DNA of 64,000 nt, from positions 23,454,450 to 23,518,449 of the forward strand of contig NC_134029.1 of assembly GCF_964204645.1 (NCBI RefSeq), in the 5' to 3' direction. The stretch comes from Tubulanus polymorphus (Eukaryota; Nemertea; Palaeonemertea; Tubulaniformes; Tubulanidae). How positions within the stretch are numbered: the first letter of the stretch is position 1; the number at the start of each line of letters is the position of its first letter. Position numbers and translations under genes: made by a program. Under the pieces are notes generated by a model. The model was not told the DNA's origin. It was given only the letters and a program-made list of their open reading frames with translations, and made no database searches. This document shows positions 51,749-62,892 of the stretch, one piece after another.

Positions 51749-52111
51749 CTGAAACTAAGCAAACGAATAATATGCCTTGGTTTTTGTTCTTTTCGCAAAA
51801 TGTCGCTTTCCAAACGTTGTCATTCTGTGTCAATGGGTCAATTTGGAGTTTAAAAATGAGAAAAGCCTTGATTAATTCGAACCGAATTGTGTTGTTTTAG
51901 TTCAAAGAGACTTAAAGAGCTTTTTTAGAAAAGGGCCGCTCTCGAAAGAGAGAGCCATCAAGATCTTTTAATATCCGCTTCGTTTCGGGAAAGTAAGCAT
52001 GTGACCAGTAAGCCTACGTCATGCAGACAGGTCTTGAATGGTTCATATTGATATTGCTTTAATCGTGACCTCGCTGTTCAACAGATAAGACTGCAAACTT
52101 CTTATATTATA

Positions 52112-52140
52112 TACCGTCGAATTATATCTATTCGACGGTA
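52112..52140 (+). promoter_or_regulatory. Perfect 10-bp hairpin just before the CLN5 start
   Basis: TACCGTCGAA (52112-52121) and its exact complement TTCGACGGTA (52131-52140) surround a 9-nt AT-rich loop. The second arm ends six bases before the CLN5 ATG. If the transcript starts upstream, the leader carries a stable stem right at the start codon. Alternatively it may be a palindromic protein-binding site in the promoter. Confidence 0.6.
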
Positions 52141-52146
52141 CTGAAA

Positions 52147-53881
52147 ATGGCCACCACGAGTTGGTTACTGGTTTTGGAAATCATATTTTCGGTTTTCTGT
52201 GTTTGTAATTGTGCCGTATGGCCCATACCGTATCAGTAAGTACATGCATCTTGCAGCTAGATTTGAAAAATCCAATCGGATCATGATAGTGCAGTTGAAA
52301 TATTCGAATTACTTTCGGTCACACGGTATATGAGGCAATTTCGTATTTCGGTGTTTAGATAAAAGTCTGATATCGATGAAGTAAAAATCCACAGTATAAT
52401 GAAAAAAGAACTAAACTTCCAACCCGATTCAATGAGCCATTTTCAAAAACTGTTTTCAAAAATGGTCCGTGGAATGGGGTTGAAACATCAAATGCTCGTT
52501 TAGTTTTTTCGTCATATTGTGGGTTTTCCCTTCAATTCGTATAATTTCGTTCGAATTTATATTCAATTTAAAGGCGATATCGAGAAAGACCGAAAACGGA
52601 TGCGTTCTGTCAGGCGTTGTACCCGTTCTGCCCGACGGGTAGGAAGTCCAATCAGATGCCAGTAATGCTAAACGACGACTTGATCGAGATATACGCGCTG
52701 AAGGCACCGGTTTGGGAATTCAAATTCGGAAGTTTATTGAAGAATTTCGTGAGTATTTACAAGCATATGATTACAACAGATGGCAATAAGCGAAAATCCC
52801 ACGATACAAAAACGAGTCCAAAAAGGCCGGTTTCCGTCGAGCTAAGGTTTATTTCGACGTTGCGACTTCATCCTAATCCATGGTCGTCTTCAGATATACT
52901 CACCAAATTCCTGGACATCCTATTTGTGAGAAAATGTGGAATATAAATTTCTATGAACTGATCGTGTTTTCCTCTAGCACATAATGCACGACGCGATCGG
53001 GTTCAAAAGTTTGAAAACGGGGAAGAACTACACGATGGAATGGTACGAGTTATTTCAACTGGGTAACTGTACATTCCCGCACGTGAGGTCCGATAAATCT
53101 CTAAAATGGTGCAACCAAGGTGCGGCCTGTATTTACAGCGGGATCGACGATATTCATTGGTCTCAAAACGGAACATTGACCGAGGTTGGACTTGTTTCTG
53201 GTGAGTAGGTTCTACACTCGTTAGTGAAGCCCGACGCACACGGTTAATCACTTGGTTCACGAGAAACGTTTGTTCTTTGCTTTAGGTGCGATGTTCAACA
53301 AATTTTCTGATTGGGTTTTGTGGGATAATCGAACTGGAATTTATTACGAGACTTGGACCGTCGAAGAAAAACCAGGTAAAATTATATACATCAAAGAAAA
53401 TAAAGCAGTTAGAATGTGTTTTCCTCTGTACCCCTGTTTTCCAATTTTCCTACACCTAAATGCTAGTCTATAATCTTTCTCTATTCCAGGCGGAAGGATG
53501 TGGTTCGACTCGTATGACTGCGCTAGTTTTGTTGTGCGGGCATTTCAGCAATTGAAAAACGTGGGCGCAAAATTTAACCGTAACGTACGACTGAACTATA
53601 CACGTGTACATATATACAGCGAACAGCCTCGATTCCTGGGTAACACCTCACAAATATTCGGGCCCACAGGAAATAAAACATTAGCCGCGGATATTCTACG
53701 ATTTTACGAAGATTTTCAACCACACGTCCCATTCTGGAAAACGTTACTCAATATACTGTTCGCGGCAGAGGAGATTTTTATAGAGAAGAAATTCTACTTG
53801 TTCTATAACTTTGCCTATTGGATTCTACCAATTCAAAAGCCGTATTTCGGTTTAACTTATACCGAGGTACCCTTACCATAA
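52147..53881 (+). CDS. CLN5: CLN5, lysosomal bis(monoacylglycero)phosphate synthase
   Basis: Five exons in phase give 322 residues: 52147-52235, 52574-52748, 52978-53200, 53286-53375 and 53490-53881. The first exon encodes a clear signal peptide ([16 protein letters not shown]). CLN5 is a soluble lysosomal glycoprotein, lost in a form of neuronal ceroid lipofuscinosis, with a papain-like/NlpC-P60-type fold. It has been described as a cysteine thioesterase and as the synthase of the lysosomal lipid BMP. Family wording is very close to vertebrates: [81 protein letters not shown] and [13 protein letters not shown]. By spacing, the catalytic pair should be His92 (IMHDAIGF) and Cys203 (DSYDC). Several N-glycosylation sequons are kept (NYT, NCT, NGT, NKT). 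The ATG sits in good context (AAAATGG). Confidence 0.96.
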
Positions 53882-54311
53882 ATAACTACTACCAAAATTA
53901 CATGTATTTTTGCTACAACGTATAAAATGCTACATGTGATATTGACCTGCCTTTTACAATGGGTTTATAAAAGATGATGTTTTTTTATCTTAAAATAGGG
54001 ATTGTCCCCATTATTTATTTATTTGGCTGGTAAATTTTGTTTGATTTTTCGATTGAGTGTCCCTTACAGACCCACCACACCTACCGGGAGCGAAACAGGG
54101 GGTTTGATTTTGAAATCGGAAATCGAAGTACAGATATAGATGTGTGATCGGCGGTCGAGTTAACAGAATATTTTAAAATCGAAGTACATAATTGGAAATT
54201 CGGTTAATATTGTGGCCGTTATGATAATGTACGTACAGTGTATTGCACTCCATTTTATAATGTCTAATCGATGCTCATTGCGGTAGAGCTTAATCGGGAA
54301 TTTTCAATTCG

Positions 54312-54317
54312 AATAAA
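54312..54317 (+). terminator. Possible polyadenylation signal of CLN5
   Basis: AATAAA about 430 bases after the CLN5 stop codon. Confidence 0.35.
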
Positions 54318-56097
54318 ATACTCGATCCTTTCAACCGAGAACTTATTATTTATAATTCAAGATTTTACTTAATTTGGAGCAGTCTGGCTATTCCCGTCAC
54401 CTGGAATGAACTGAACTCTAGCGTATTTCAACGTAGTTAGTTACCTAATCGTTGGTGGTAAGCTTTTTATAATCGGATGGGCTTATACCAACGGTATATG
54501 TGGTTTGTGAAAATATCCGATCGTGAAGGATCAAACTAAACACAGACAGGTTACTGACTAATTTCAACGCAGGTTATTAAGCTCATATGTATAATTCACA
54601 CCCACACCCGGACCCTCGACAGAGATTCGCCAGTCCTAGCGCGATGTCATCCAGTCTCGAACCCCTGCCTAATGGATAAATGGATAAAAATCGAGTCTGG
54701 TTTCCTTTAACAATTAAACGAAACAAATTTCTTCTACTCAGATATCATTTATTTCATAAAGTGCATGTTTTTTTTTCGTATGCAAGGTAGAAACAATAAA
54801 TTCAACAGTCCCGCATAGTAATAACATACACACGTATATATAATGGAGGGTTGTACGAGAAATGACAGATTGAGGACAAAAAAAACCCGCAGTTGACTTT
54901 TTCTCATAAAAACATTCAGATACCAGCAGTTAACAATAAATCAAACAAATATTTCTGGATAGAAAATGACTCACATAGGACAGCAATTATCACTTTATGG
55001 GTATTAGAGGTGCGAACCACGTGGAGCCGGTTAATCAGTTTGGAATAATTAGCACTTCCTAATCATGTGTCATTACCTAACAGGTCACACGTGTGTACTA
55101 TTCACACATCAACTTTCTTCATACAGAAACACAAAAACGATAAATCAAACAGTCCGTCGGTATTATTTTTTCAGGGGTGGGTCCAGACAGGAGCACAAGG
55201 AGCGAGTGATCCCGTCGCAGTATTCCTTTCAACCCACGTTTGTGCTGTAGGTTTTAAATCCAAGGAGGTAATTATCGAGGGTGAAATATGAGTTGATCCT
55301 CAAATATCTCGCATTCAAATTCTAACAGAGAGCCGTAGAGCCCATACAAGTGATTCGGTTCCACTTCCAAACGATTATTTGCAGCTAAAGTTTCTACATT
55401 TCATGTAAGTTGTTAAATGATCAATGAATTTAAGTAACAGGTATTGTTTATACATTGTGGAACAGTGAGCCATTTCACAAGTAACATTTCATTATTGAAG
55501 TTCCACTTGTATTTTGAAAAGGCCACAGGTCACGGTATCGGTGCAGCTATCAATCGTAAATCTGGTGCCATCCGTAGAAATTATGACCCTGTAATCGCTA
55601 TAATTCTGTAACACAATTAAACATACGGTAATGTTACTGCTAATGATCAACCGTGTTCCCTGATTATAAATGACGAATGAGTTCAAAAATATATCTTGAT
55701 AACAGATAAATAGAAAAAATAATAATATACATATTACATATTACATAACGAATTCTTGATTATCACATTATTTCTGGATGAAATATTTCAGTTTTTTGTA
55801 TCACGTATTGTTTCTATATCTAAGTTGAGATTTGATTAAATGATTTTAGATCACGAGATAAACCCGGGTACCTGGACGGTCGGTTGGTATTATCAGCTTA
55901 TTACTGTAGTCAAAAATACAACCTATTTATGTATTTTTGCTGTAGTGTAAATAAATAAACGAAGAAACACAAAATGTTGGTGTTAACTAAAAGTACTAAA
56001 ATTACTAGTGACTCTAAGGCAAAAATAATCTTAAACTTGATCTTATCAAGTTGGGTGAAAAAGATTACTAAATTTGCATTCACGCTATCGCTAGTTA
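54318..56097. other. Intergenic, nothing recognised
   Basis: Region between the convergent CLN5 and Rab11-FIP genes. Frames at 55065-55291 (+) and 55492-55686 (-) show no exon borders or family wording. Confidence 0.45.
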
Positions 56098-56384
56098 GTC
56101 CATTCTTATTTGGCCAGTCACTGTAAGGACCAATTTAGATTTTTTAGGCGGGTCATTCACGCACATTTTAAAATCATCAGTGAAAACTTTTCACTGATCC
56201 AGCTAGACGCAACTCTGTGATTGACGGACAATTTAAAGCAAAGTTTCTTTTAACACAGAGAGAAATGTCCAAAACGGCCTGGATTGGTATTTTTGGTCAG
56301 TCTTAATTGTAAAATGGAACAGACCAAGCTAGAACTGACTTTTTACTTATGTGAACGCTTGGTCCAATCTAAATGGGAACGGAC
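56098..56384. mobile_element. Tc1/mariner-style MITE, about 287 bp
   Basis: The left end GTCCATTCTTATTTGG and the right end, read on the opposite strand as GTCCGTTCCCATTTAG, match in 12 of 16 positions. Both ends are flanked by TA, the target duplication typical of Tc1/mariner elements. There is no coding frame. It lies just past the 3' end of the Rab11-FIP gene. Confidence 0.6.
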
Positions 56385-56613
56385 TAAAATCTAGAACTTT
56401 CTACATAAAAGTATTTTGAATCGATTGAAGATTCATGCAGCTAAATTTGATGTTTAATTATTACGATATCATCGCATTCAATTAACTTTCCTGAAAAAAA
56501 CTTCCCGAAAACTCGATTGAATAAGAATAAAATATGGAAATTAAAGCGAGTTAAAGAAATAAAACGAGCAATAATTGAGCACAAATCGTAAAGCAGGATT
56601 GAAGGTAGCACTG

Positions 56614-59600
56614 TTATGAAGAAGAGACGTCCAGTAAATGAGGACATTCAAGCATCACTTTAATGAGAATACGATCCATGTACGTTTGCATCATTGTATT
56701 GGAGTCTCTCAGATGAGTGTTTTCCGCTCGGAGTTCTGCAAATACATAGAAATATCAAAATCATCACAATATTTTTCAATAGAAAACTCGTTTCGAAAGT
56801 AACATTGAACCATTCCGTTCCCTTTTGTTAATAAAAGCAATATATTTATACACTTTTTATCTATCCAACACCTGTAATGGCTGCGTGGGCACTGCTCTGT
56901 TTAGAGAATGCCCTTTTCAATTTTTTTGTGCTCTGTCAAAGCCTGCAAATAGCCTTTAACGCCTTTCCTTCACCCTTCTAACACTAACACCAGACATAAC
57001 ACATCTTATCCGCGCACTTTCAATAAGTAACCATTAACCCTTTCAGTGCGTGTACACCGCAGTGCAGGGTAAAAATCAGTGATGGATTTTGCTAGTACAC
57101 CGCACGGCGGTGTATTGGTGTAATTAGTAATTATCTCTATTGAAAGATGGCAGCACCTGTCAAACATAGTGAAATACTAGTAACTAACGATACACCGCGC
57201 CGCGGTGTAGACGTACTATTGTGGTATTCCCGTTATTCAACACACTAGATTGGAATTTTTCAAAATTTTCAAATTATCTCCAGCACTATAGGGTATTGAT
57301 TAGTCAGCACTGAAAGGGTTAAGAGTTGACACATTAAGATGCTGAAGGGGTAGATCAGGCTGCTGAATGTCAGATGGGGTAGTTCAGGCTGCTGAATGTC
57401 TGATGGGGTAGTTCAGGCTGCGGAATGTCTGATGGGGTGGGGTAGTTACCCGTGTGAATCTTAACCTACGTAAAACATACCTTCATTTTCAAGTTTCACT
57501 TTATCATTCTCGATTCTCAAACGTTCCGACTCAAAACGTTGTCGACTGATTTCATTCATCATTTCGGATTTAGTCAAACCTGTAATCGAGCAACATGAGG
57601 AGAAGTTTTAAGGACACAAACCTAAAGCTGAACAGGACTGATCAAAATATAGTCAAATAGTAAAATTCTTCCATAACAAACAATTTCTTTCCTCGAGACC
57701 CAAATTTTCTAGTTCACTTTCAAGTAAGAGGACCCCCGTACAATGAACGCCTCATTTGACCTCTCATGCACTAATCTGCCAGTATATCTGTACAGTCAAT
57801 AATTGTTAATTGTTACGTTTTTATGCGATGGTGTTCACGATCATCCATGTCATTATCATTGAGCACACTCATGCTTAATAACGAATAAGTTCTATTGAAT
57901 GGTTGAATGTAGGGTACTTATTGACTGAAATAATTAGAAATTTGGGAAATTAATGTCTCGATTGATGAAAAGGTGGCGTGATGCCAAAATTTCAAACCTC
58001 TCCGCGATGAACGTTTTGCCCGGGACCAAAAGTGTTTGTTATAGTGAGGTTTTACGGGATTCTTACTTGTTGATTTATCTTTATTCCAAGGCATCAGACT
58101 ACCGCGTCGTTTTTCAGTTTTCTCCAGTGCAAGCGGCGCCAGGTCGAGGTGTTTACTGAGATCACGATCGCTGTATACTCTCGGCATCGACTTATGATGA
58201 GCTTTCTCTTTGTCGCTCGGTTTCAAAATGGACGAAAAGAAATTACCCTGAAAAAAAGTTTTTGACAATAAATTTCAGTTTTAAAGGTGATCCAGATGAT
58301 ATTTTTCCATCCCTCAACCCGCTGAGAACCATTTATATTATAAGCTGGTTCCAGAGTTTGAAACTATGAAACCTAGGTTGAGGGCTCAGCGACTGATGCT
58401 TAAACAGGTTTCACAGTATCACATCGTTTCAGAATTTCAGAAGGACTTTTTGAGAGGTCAATGAAAAAATTGGGGATTAACAGGGGCAATTGATGAACAA
58501 AGTGAAAGTAGAGACATTTTTTTTCACAAAATTGTAATTTGTATAACACATTGAGTCCCTGTTAAATTTTAAATCTGATTATAACCTCGCTGATTAGGAA
58601 CCATTGTCGCAAATGACACACTGATAAACTAGTTTTAAAAGGTACTTTTCCAAAATCTAAGGAGTTTCATCGGAATTCATGAGTAATTTCTCCAAATGAG
58701 TAGAGATTCGAGGTCGTTGGAAATAATTGTTCAATTCAGAGCAGTTTTCAAATGAATCAAACAGTAGTTCTATGAACCGTGGTAAACCGTTCAACCACTT
58801 CACCTCAATCCGGTTTTACTATTTCAATTGATATCTACGCGAAAAATGAAATTACCTTCAACGTATTGCTTCCTCTCCTGGCAGTGTCCGGACTAACCGA
58901 TAACAGAGCACCTACATCATTATCTACGTGATCGGACGTAGTTCTGTGTTTATTACTGAAACCCTCGTCGCTGCCAGTACTCGCTATAGATAACGTATTA
59001 CTAGACATCGATAACGTGTGTCGATGATGCCCGACTGGAGACGGAGTACCCGCGTTCTCCTCGCCGCTCACCCCGAATCGAGCTAACGGCTCTTTCAGTT
59101 TCGGAACCGGCCTCGGACTCGAACGTTTCGTATCGTAACCTTCATCTTTAAACGAATCCGACGACTTCAGGTTTGATTGTTGTTGTCTAGGCGACGGGAC
59201 GGGACTGTGTCGCGGAGAAGGGGTCGACGGAGGACGGTCGACGGAGGGTAACCCCCCGCCGGTTTGGATCGAACTCGCCGGAGAATCGTCGTTTCTACCG
59301 AACAAGGAACTGCGCGAAGCGGCGCTTTCCGTTCTAAATTTCGACGCTTCGTCCTCGAACGAAGTCAACGCGTAATCGATGAATTGAAACTGAACGGCCG
59401 AACTGCCTCGACCTCCGGACTGTGTCACCACGACTATATTCCCCGTCGAAACCTTCCACGGTTTCGTCGTGCAGTAAAGCTTCTTGGGAGATTCGTATTC
59501 GATATTCGCGAGACAGTTAGCGCTACAGATAAACAAACCGATCACGTCCTCGAGACTATCGCCGAGATTATCCCCGCGGATCGTGATTCGAGTACCGCCT

Positions 59601-61599
59601 TCCACCGGGCCAACCATCGGCGATATTCCCGTGATGTGCGGTTTTCGGTCGTCTTCGTCGTTTAAAACGTGAAAACTGCCACCGTGTGAACTGATACGAC
59701 CGGTCGATAGTAAATTCTCGTCCGGGTCGTCGATGCTGTAAACGCTATTGCTACGATACAACCCGTCGCTGCCTAACGATCTCGAAATATCGTACGAAGA
59801 CTTCGACCCTTTTTTCCCCTGGAACAAATTCGACAGACTTCCCTTCAACGAATTGTGTCGGATTTTCGAAATCGCGTCCGATGAGAGGATTTTGTCTTTC
59901 AGTTTGCCACCGGCGCCACCTTTTTTCGGCGGTGAACTGCTGAAACTGAACCGATGACCGGACAGCGCGGACTGCGGGTCGATGGGAAGATTGTTTTTTG
60001 AAATCCAGCAGTTGAACTGTAACTCTCCGTGCGGCGGTCCGCTTTTCTTATATTCGCGAAGCGGAGCGAATTGAGCCGATGTTTTCTGTAGAGGGATTTC
60101 ATCGATTTCGATCGTGATCGCTCCCAGTACGTGTTCACGATCGGTTACAACTAGTTTTAGAGGATGATTGTAGCTCGTTATTGGCCTAGAAATAAATTAC
60201 AATCAAACTGACTTTATTACAAGGTGGCGCCACTTTCCACCTAATCCCTGAATTTTCTATGTTAAAACACAAAATTCCCCGAGTCTAGTGACTGAATAGT
60301 AAAATTCATTCACTTCTTTAAATCACGTATTGATGAAGGAATGCACGGCCAATATCATTATCCAAAATTCCCTTGAGTTAAGTCAGTCATAATTGAGTCC
60401 TTTTCCAATTCAATGTAAAATGGGACTCAAAAATAGAAATGACATGACTTGTAAACTGATATAATTTCAGTTATTTCTAAGTGAACCCGTAATTGATGAT
60501 GTTTGAATATTTTTCATTTATTCGACATCTTCTAACATTTTAAGATTTTTTATCGAAACCAATGGAGATCTATGACTTACAAAGCGGATTCTTGGTTCCA
60601 TTCTGGATTGCCATTCGCCGACTCCTGGACATCAGTTCGAAATTTCTTCGAACCGACACCAAAAATTACTGAAAATTTCCCGGTTTTTGCTGAAAACATA
60701 GAGAAACAACAAGCATTTAATTGAGATTAGAAGTTTAACAGGAGGAGTTCTGGGGGGAAGGGGTTTTTTTCCATTCTCGCTCAATGTAGTCTAGTACCTA
60801 GCCGTCGTTCTACAAGCAACCGGTTGTAGGGAACCGGTAATAATGACTGGTATTCAGACTACCCTCAATTTACTTTATGACGGAATGATATTCATATACA
60901 ACAGCAATAGATAATACAGGTTATGCTAAAAAAAAAGATACCTTGGTTCTCATTTTTGCCGAGCTTAAAAGTTGACCCAGCCACTCGCCTATCTACTTTG
61001 TTTGAGCTGGCCATAACAGACCAAGCACTTATATAGAAATGAACTGATTACAAATTTCATTGTAGTTTACAAAAGTGCCTCGGCCGATTAGGAGAAACAA
61101 GGTATCATTTTATTGTAGCCTTAATGAGAAATTCTTAATACATTTATTCATAAATTGACTTCGAACAGATTCGAACGAAAATTCGGATTAAGCGAGCTCG
61201 TCTGCTATTACTGACCTTTTTTTTTTGATAGAAGATTTCTCGCCTGGTAAACTGTAACAGAAATTTCAAAATCATCTTCACTTTCTTCTTCGAACATTAT
61301 TCAAACAAACTCTCAACAGAGGAAAGATAGCGAGAGAGAAAGACAGAAGACACTCTTATATACAATGTACTACATGATATATGTCACTAAAATAAGACAT
61401 TACGAATTCATCTTATCTTGCTTTATCTCTTTAACCCGATTTTAGAAATCAATATTTATTACACTTGAAATAATCATTCGGCTTCCGAAAGTGTTACTTG
61501 ACACGAATCGGTAAGTTATACATGGTAAAAACCACTCTCACCAATAACTGTAACCTCTACATCAGCCTCTGCAGTAGCGACCTTCTTCGGCATTTTCAT
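56614..61599 (-). CDS. Rab11-family interacting protein with C2, TIG and FIP-RBD domains
   Basis: Seven exons join in phase to 644 residues, in transcript order: 61542-61599, 61216-61251, 60581-60689, 58856-60185, 58067-58247, 57481-57579 and 56614-56735. Residues about 13-135 form a C2 domain as in class I Rab11-FIPs (EVTVIVYQARNLLSKKK, FGVGSKKFRTDVQESANGN, KLVVTDREHVLGAITIEIDE). Residues about 251-339 are a TIG/IPT domain (HITGISPMVGPVEGG, TRITIRGDNLGDSLEDVIGL, GGRGSSAVQFQF) with wording close to the Ral-binding TIG of exocyst Sec5. A long Ser/Pro-rich linker with 14-3-3 or kinase-type sites follows. The C-terminus is a coiled coil (SEMMNEISRQRFESERLRIE) ending in YMDRILIKVMLECPHLLD, the Rab11-binding signature. 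Class I FIPs tether Rab11 recycling vesicles to membranes through C2. The TIG domain is not part of vertebrate FIPs. Confidence 0.93.
57038..57318. mobile_element. piggyBac-type MITE, 281 bp, with TTAA duplications
   Basis: The ends CCCTTTCAGTGC and GCACTGAAAGGG are perfect 12-bp inverted repeats. TTAA lies on both sides (57034-57037 and 57319-57322), the hallmark of piggyBac insertion. Internal palindromes ACACCGCACGGCGGTGT and ACACCGCGCCGCGGTGT are extra sub-terminal repeats. No transposase is present, so it needs one from elsewhere. It is inserted in the last intron of the Rab11-FIP gene. Confidence 0.93.
57347..57447. repeat. 29-bp tandem repeat, about 3.4 copies
   Basis: The unit GGGGTAGTTCAGGCTGCTGA plus ATGTCTGAT repeats three times with one or two changes, then partially. 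It lies in the same intron as the piggyBac MITE. Confidence 0.9.
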
Positions 61600-62740
61600 C
61601 CAATGTCAATTGCTGATGATAAGATGATGATCACTCTACATAATTATCGACAAACTATCGCGTGAGAACGAATAAACTAGATAAGTAAAAAATAGAACGG
61701 TGATCAGTAACGGGGACTTGTTTCTCGGGGAGGTTGGGACTGACTTGAATGAATCAGGCTGCCACCACCAAAAGGCCCCGGATCGGATGCCAATGATGGC
61801 AATATCCCAAAACAATGCAAGCTAACAGGTATTGAGTATTGGCAATTTGCAGATTTGTGTTGATGTGAAAATTTGGCTTTTATCTGAGGTTCAGAAAGAT
61901 GCCTTTGGGTGTCGCCCTTTTTCTTAGAATCATCTTCTTCGATTCAATTTCCTGTGCCGTGACAATTTTCTATAGTAAACTCGGCGCTGGCCGTGTGTTG
62001 TGGATGGAACTGGATTTTTTTCCCCGAAAAAGACCGATGATGCGACACAGAACTGTGTCACTGTCAGGCAGCATCTCATCGAAGTTAAAAGTCTCTGCCT
62101 TGTCTGTTTAATCTCAGGTTTATCGTGGCAAAATCACCATACGCGTTAATTATCATTAATTCTGAATTCGACTTCTGTCTAATTGAATTAGTAAAAAATT
62201 TACTAAATAAACAGCGCCACACACTGGTCACAACTCGAACTTCGATGATACACAGCGCCGCCTAGCATGACAATTATTGTGCTAACTATCGCCAAATACC
62301 TCACCAAAACACGTAATACCTGCGGGCCGGCGATGCGATGTAGTAATACATTTTCGGATCACATAAACGATGAAAACTGCTGCGGAAATGAACGGGGAAT
62401 TCTTAAATTTAAAATTTTACAAAAAGCCGAAGTTAAAGATATTGGCTGCCGTGCGGTCCGGCCCAGTTCACACTATAGGCCGGATACGGTGAAAGATTTT
62501 CCGCTTCGCCGGAGTTGCACGCGGTCGATGAATTTTGATAAGGTCCACGTTACCGCAGAAAAATGCGCCTTAGATAACGAATTTTTCGAAAAATATCTAA
62601 TCATTTTTAAGTCGCTCAGAAATCGAATCTAGCGATTATGGAATATTTTCTCACCTCCTAGATTTCTGATAATCACAGTGTAATTGAAAGCACATTCTCA
62701 AGGAAAATCTTTGTATTGACGTCAGAAAATGTGCATTGCG
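61600..62740. other. Upstream of the Rab11-FIP, no gene supported
   Basis: The region must hold the Rab11-FIP promoter and 5' UTR and the 3' flank of the next gene. Plus-strand frames 61899-62111 and 62267-62632 (121 codons) were considered; neither has a recognisable family or splice borders. Confidence 0.4.
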
Positions 62741-62787
62741 AAAACAGGTGTTAATCGGTAAGCCACCGTTCCATTAACACTTGTTTT
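62741..62787. promoter_or_regulatory. Two-step hairpin at the 3' end of the unrecognised gene
   Basis: AAAACAGGTGTTAAT (62741-62755) pairs with ATTAACACTTGTTTT (62773-62787) in 14 of 15 positions plus one wobble. Inside it, CGGT pairs with ACCG around AAGCC. On the minus strand the stem overlaps the AATAAA signal at 62785-62790. Confidence 0.6.
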
Positions 62788-62790
62788 ATT
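62785..62790 (-). terminator. Probable polyadenylation signal of the unrecognised gene
   Basis: AATAAA on the minus strand about 100 bases after the stop at 62893, partly within the base of the hairpin at 62741-62787. Confidence 0.5.
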
Positions 62791-62892
62791 TTTTCGCGGA
62801 AAGAGCGTTCTATGTATATATAACGTTTATAGAATCAGACCCGGATTATCTTCAAATGAGAATCAAAAATAGCGAATTATCATGAAATTGTT

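Noticed and set aside
59264-59665. 133-codon plus-strand frame
   Set aside because: It is a shadow of the large Rab11-FIP exon on the other strand.
62267-62632. 121-codon plus-strand frame between Rab11-FIP and the next gene
   Set aside because: Uneven composition, scattered cysteines without a pattern, and no family wording. It may overlap a repeat.
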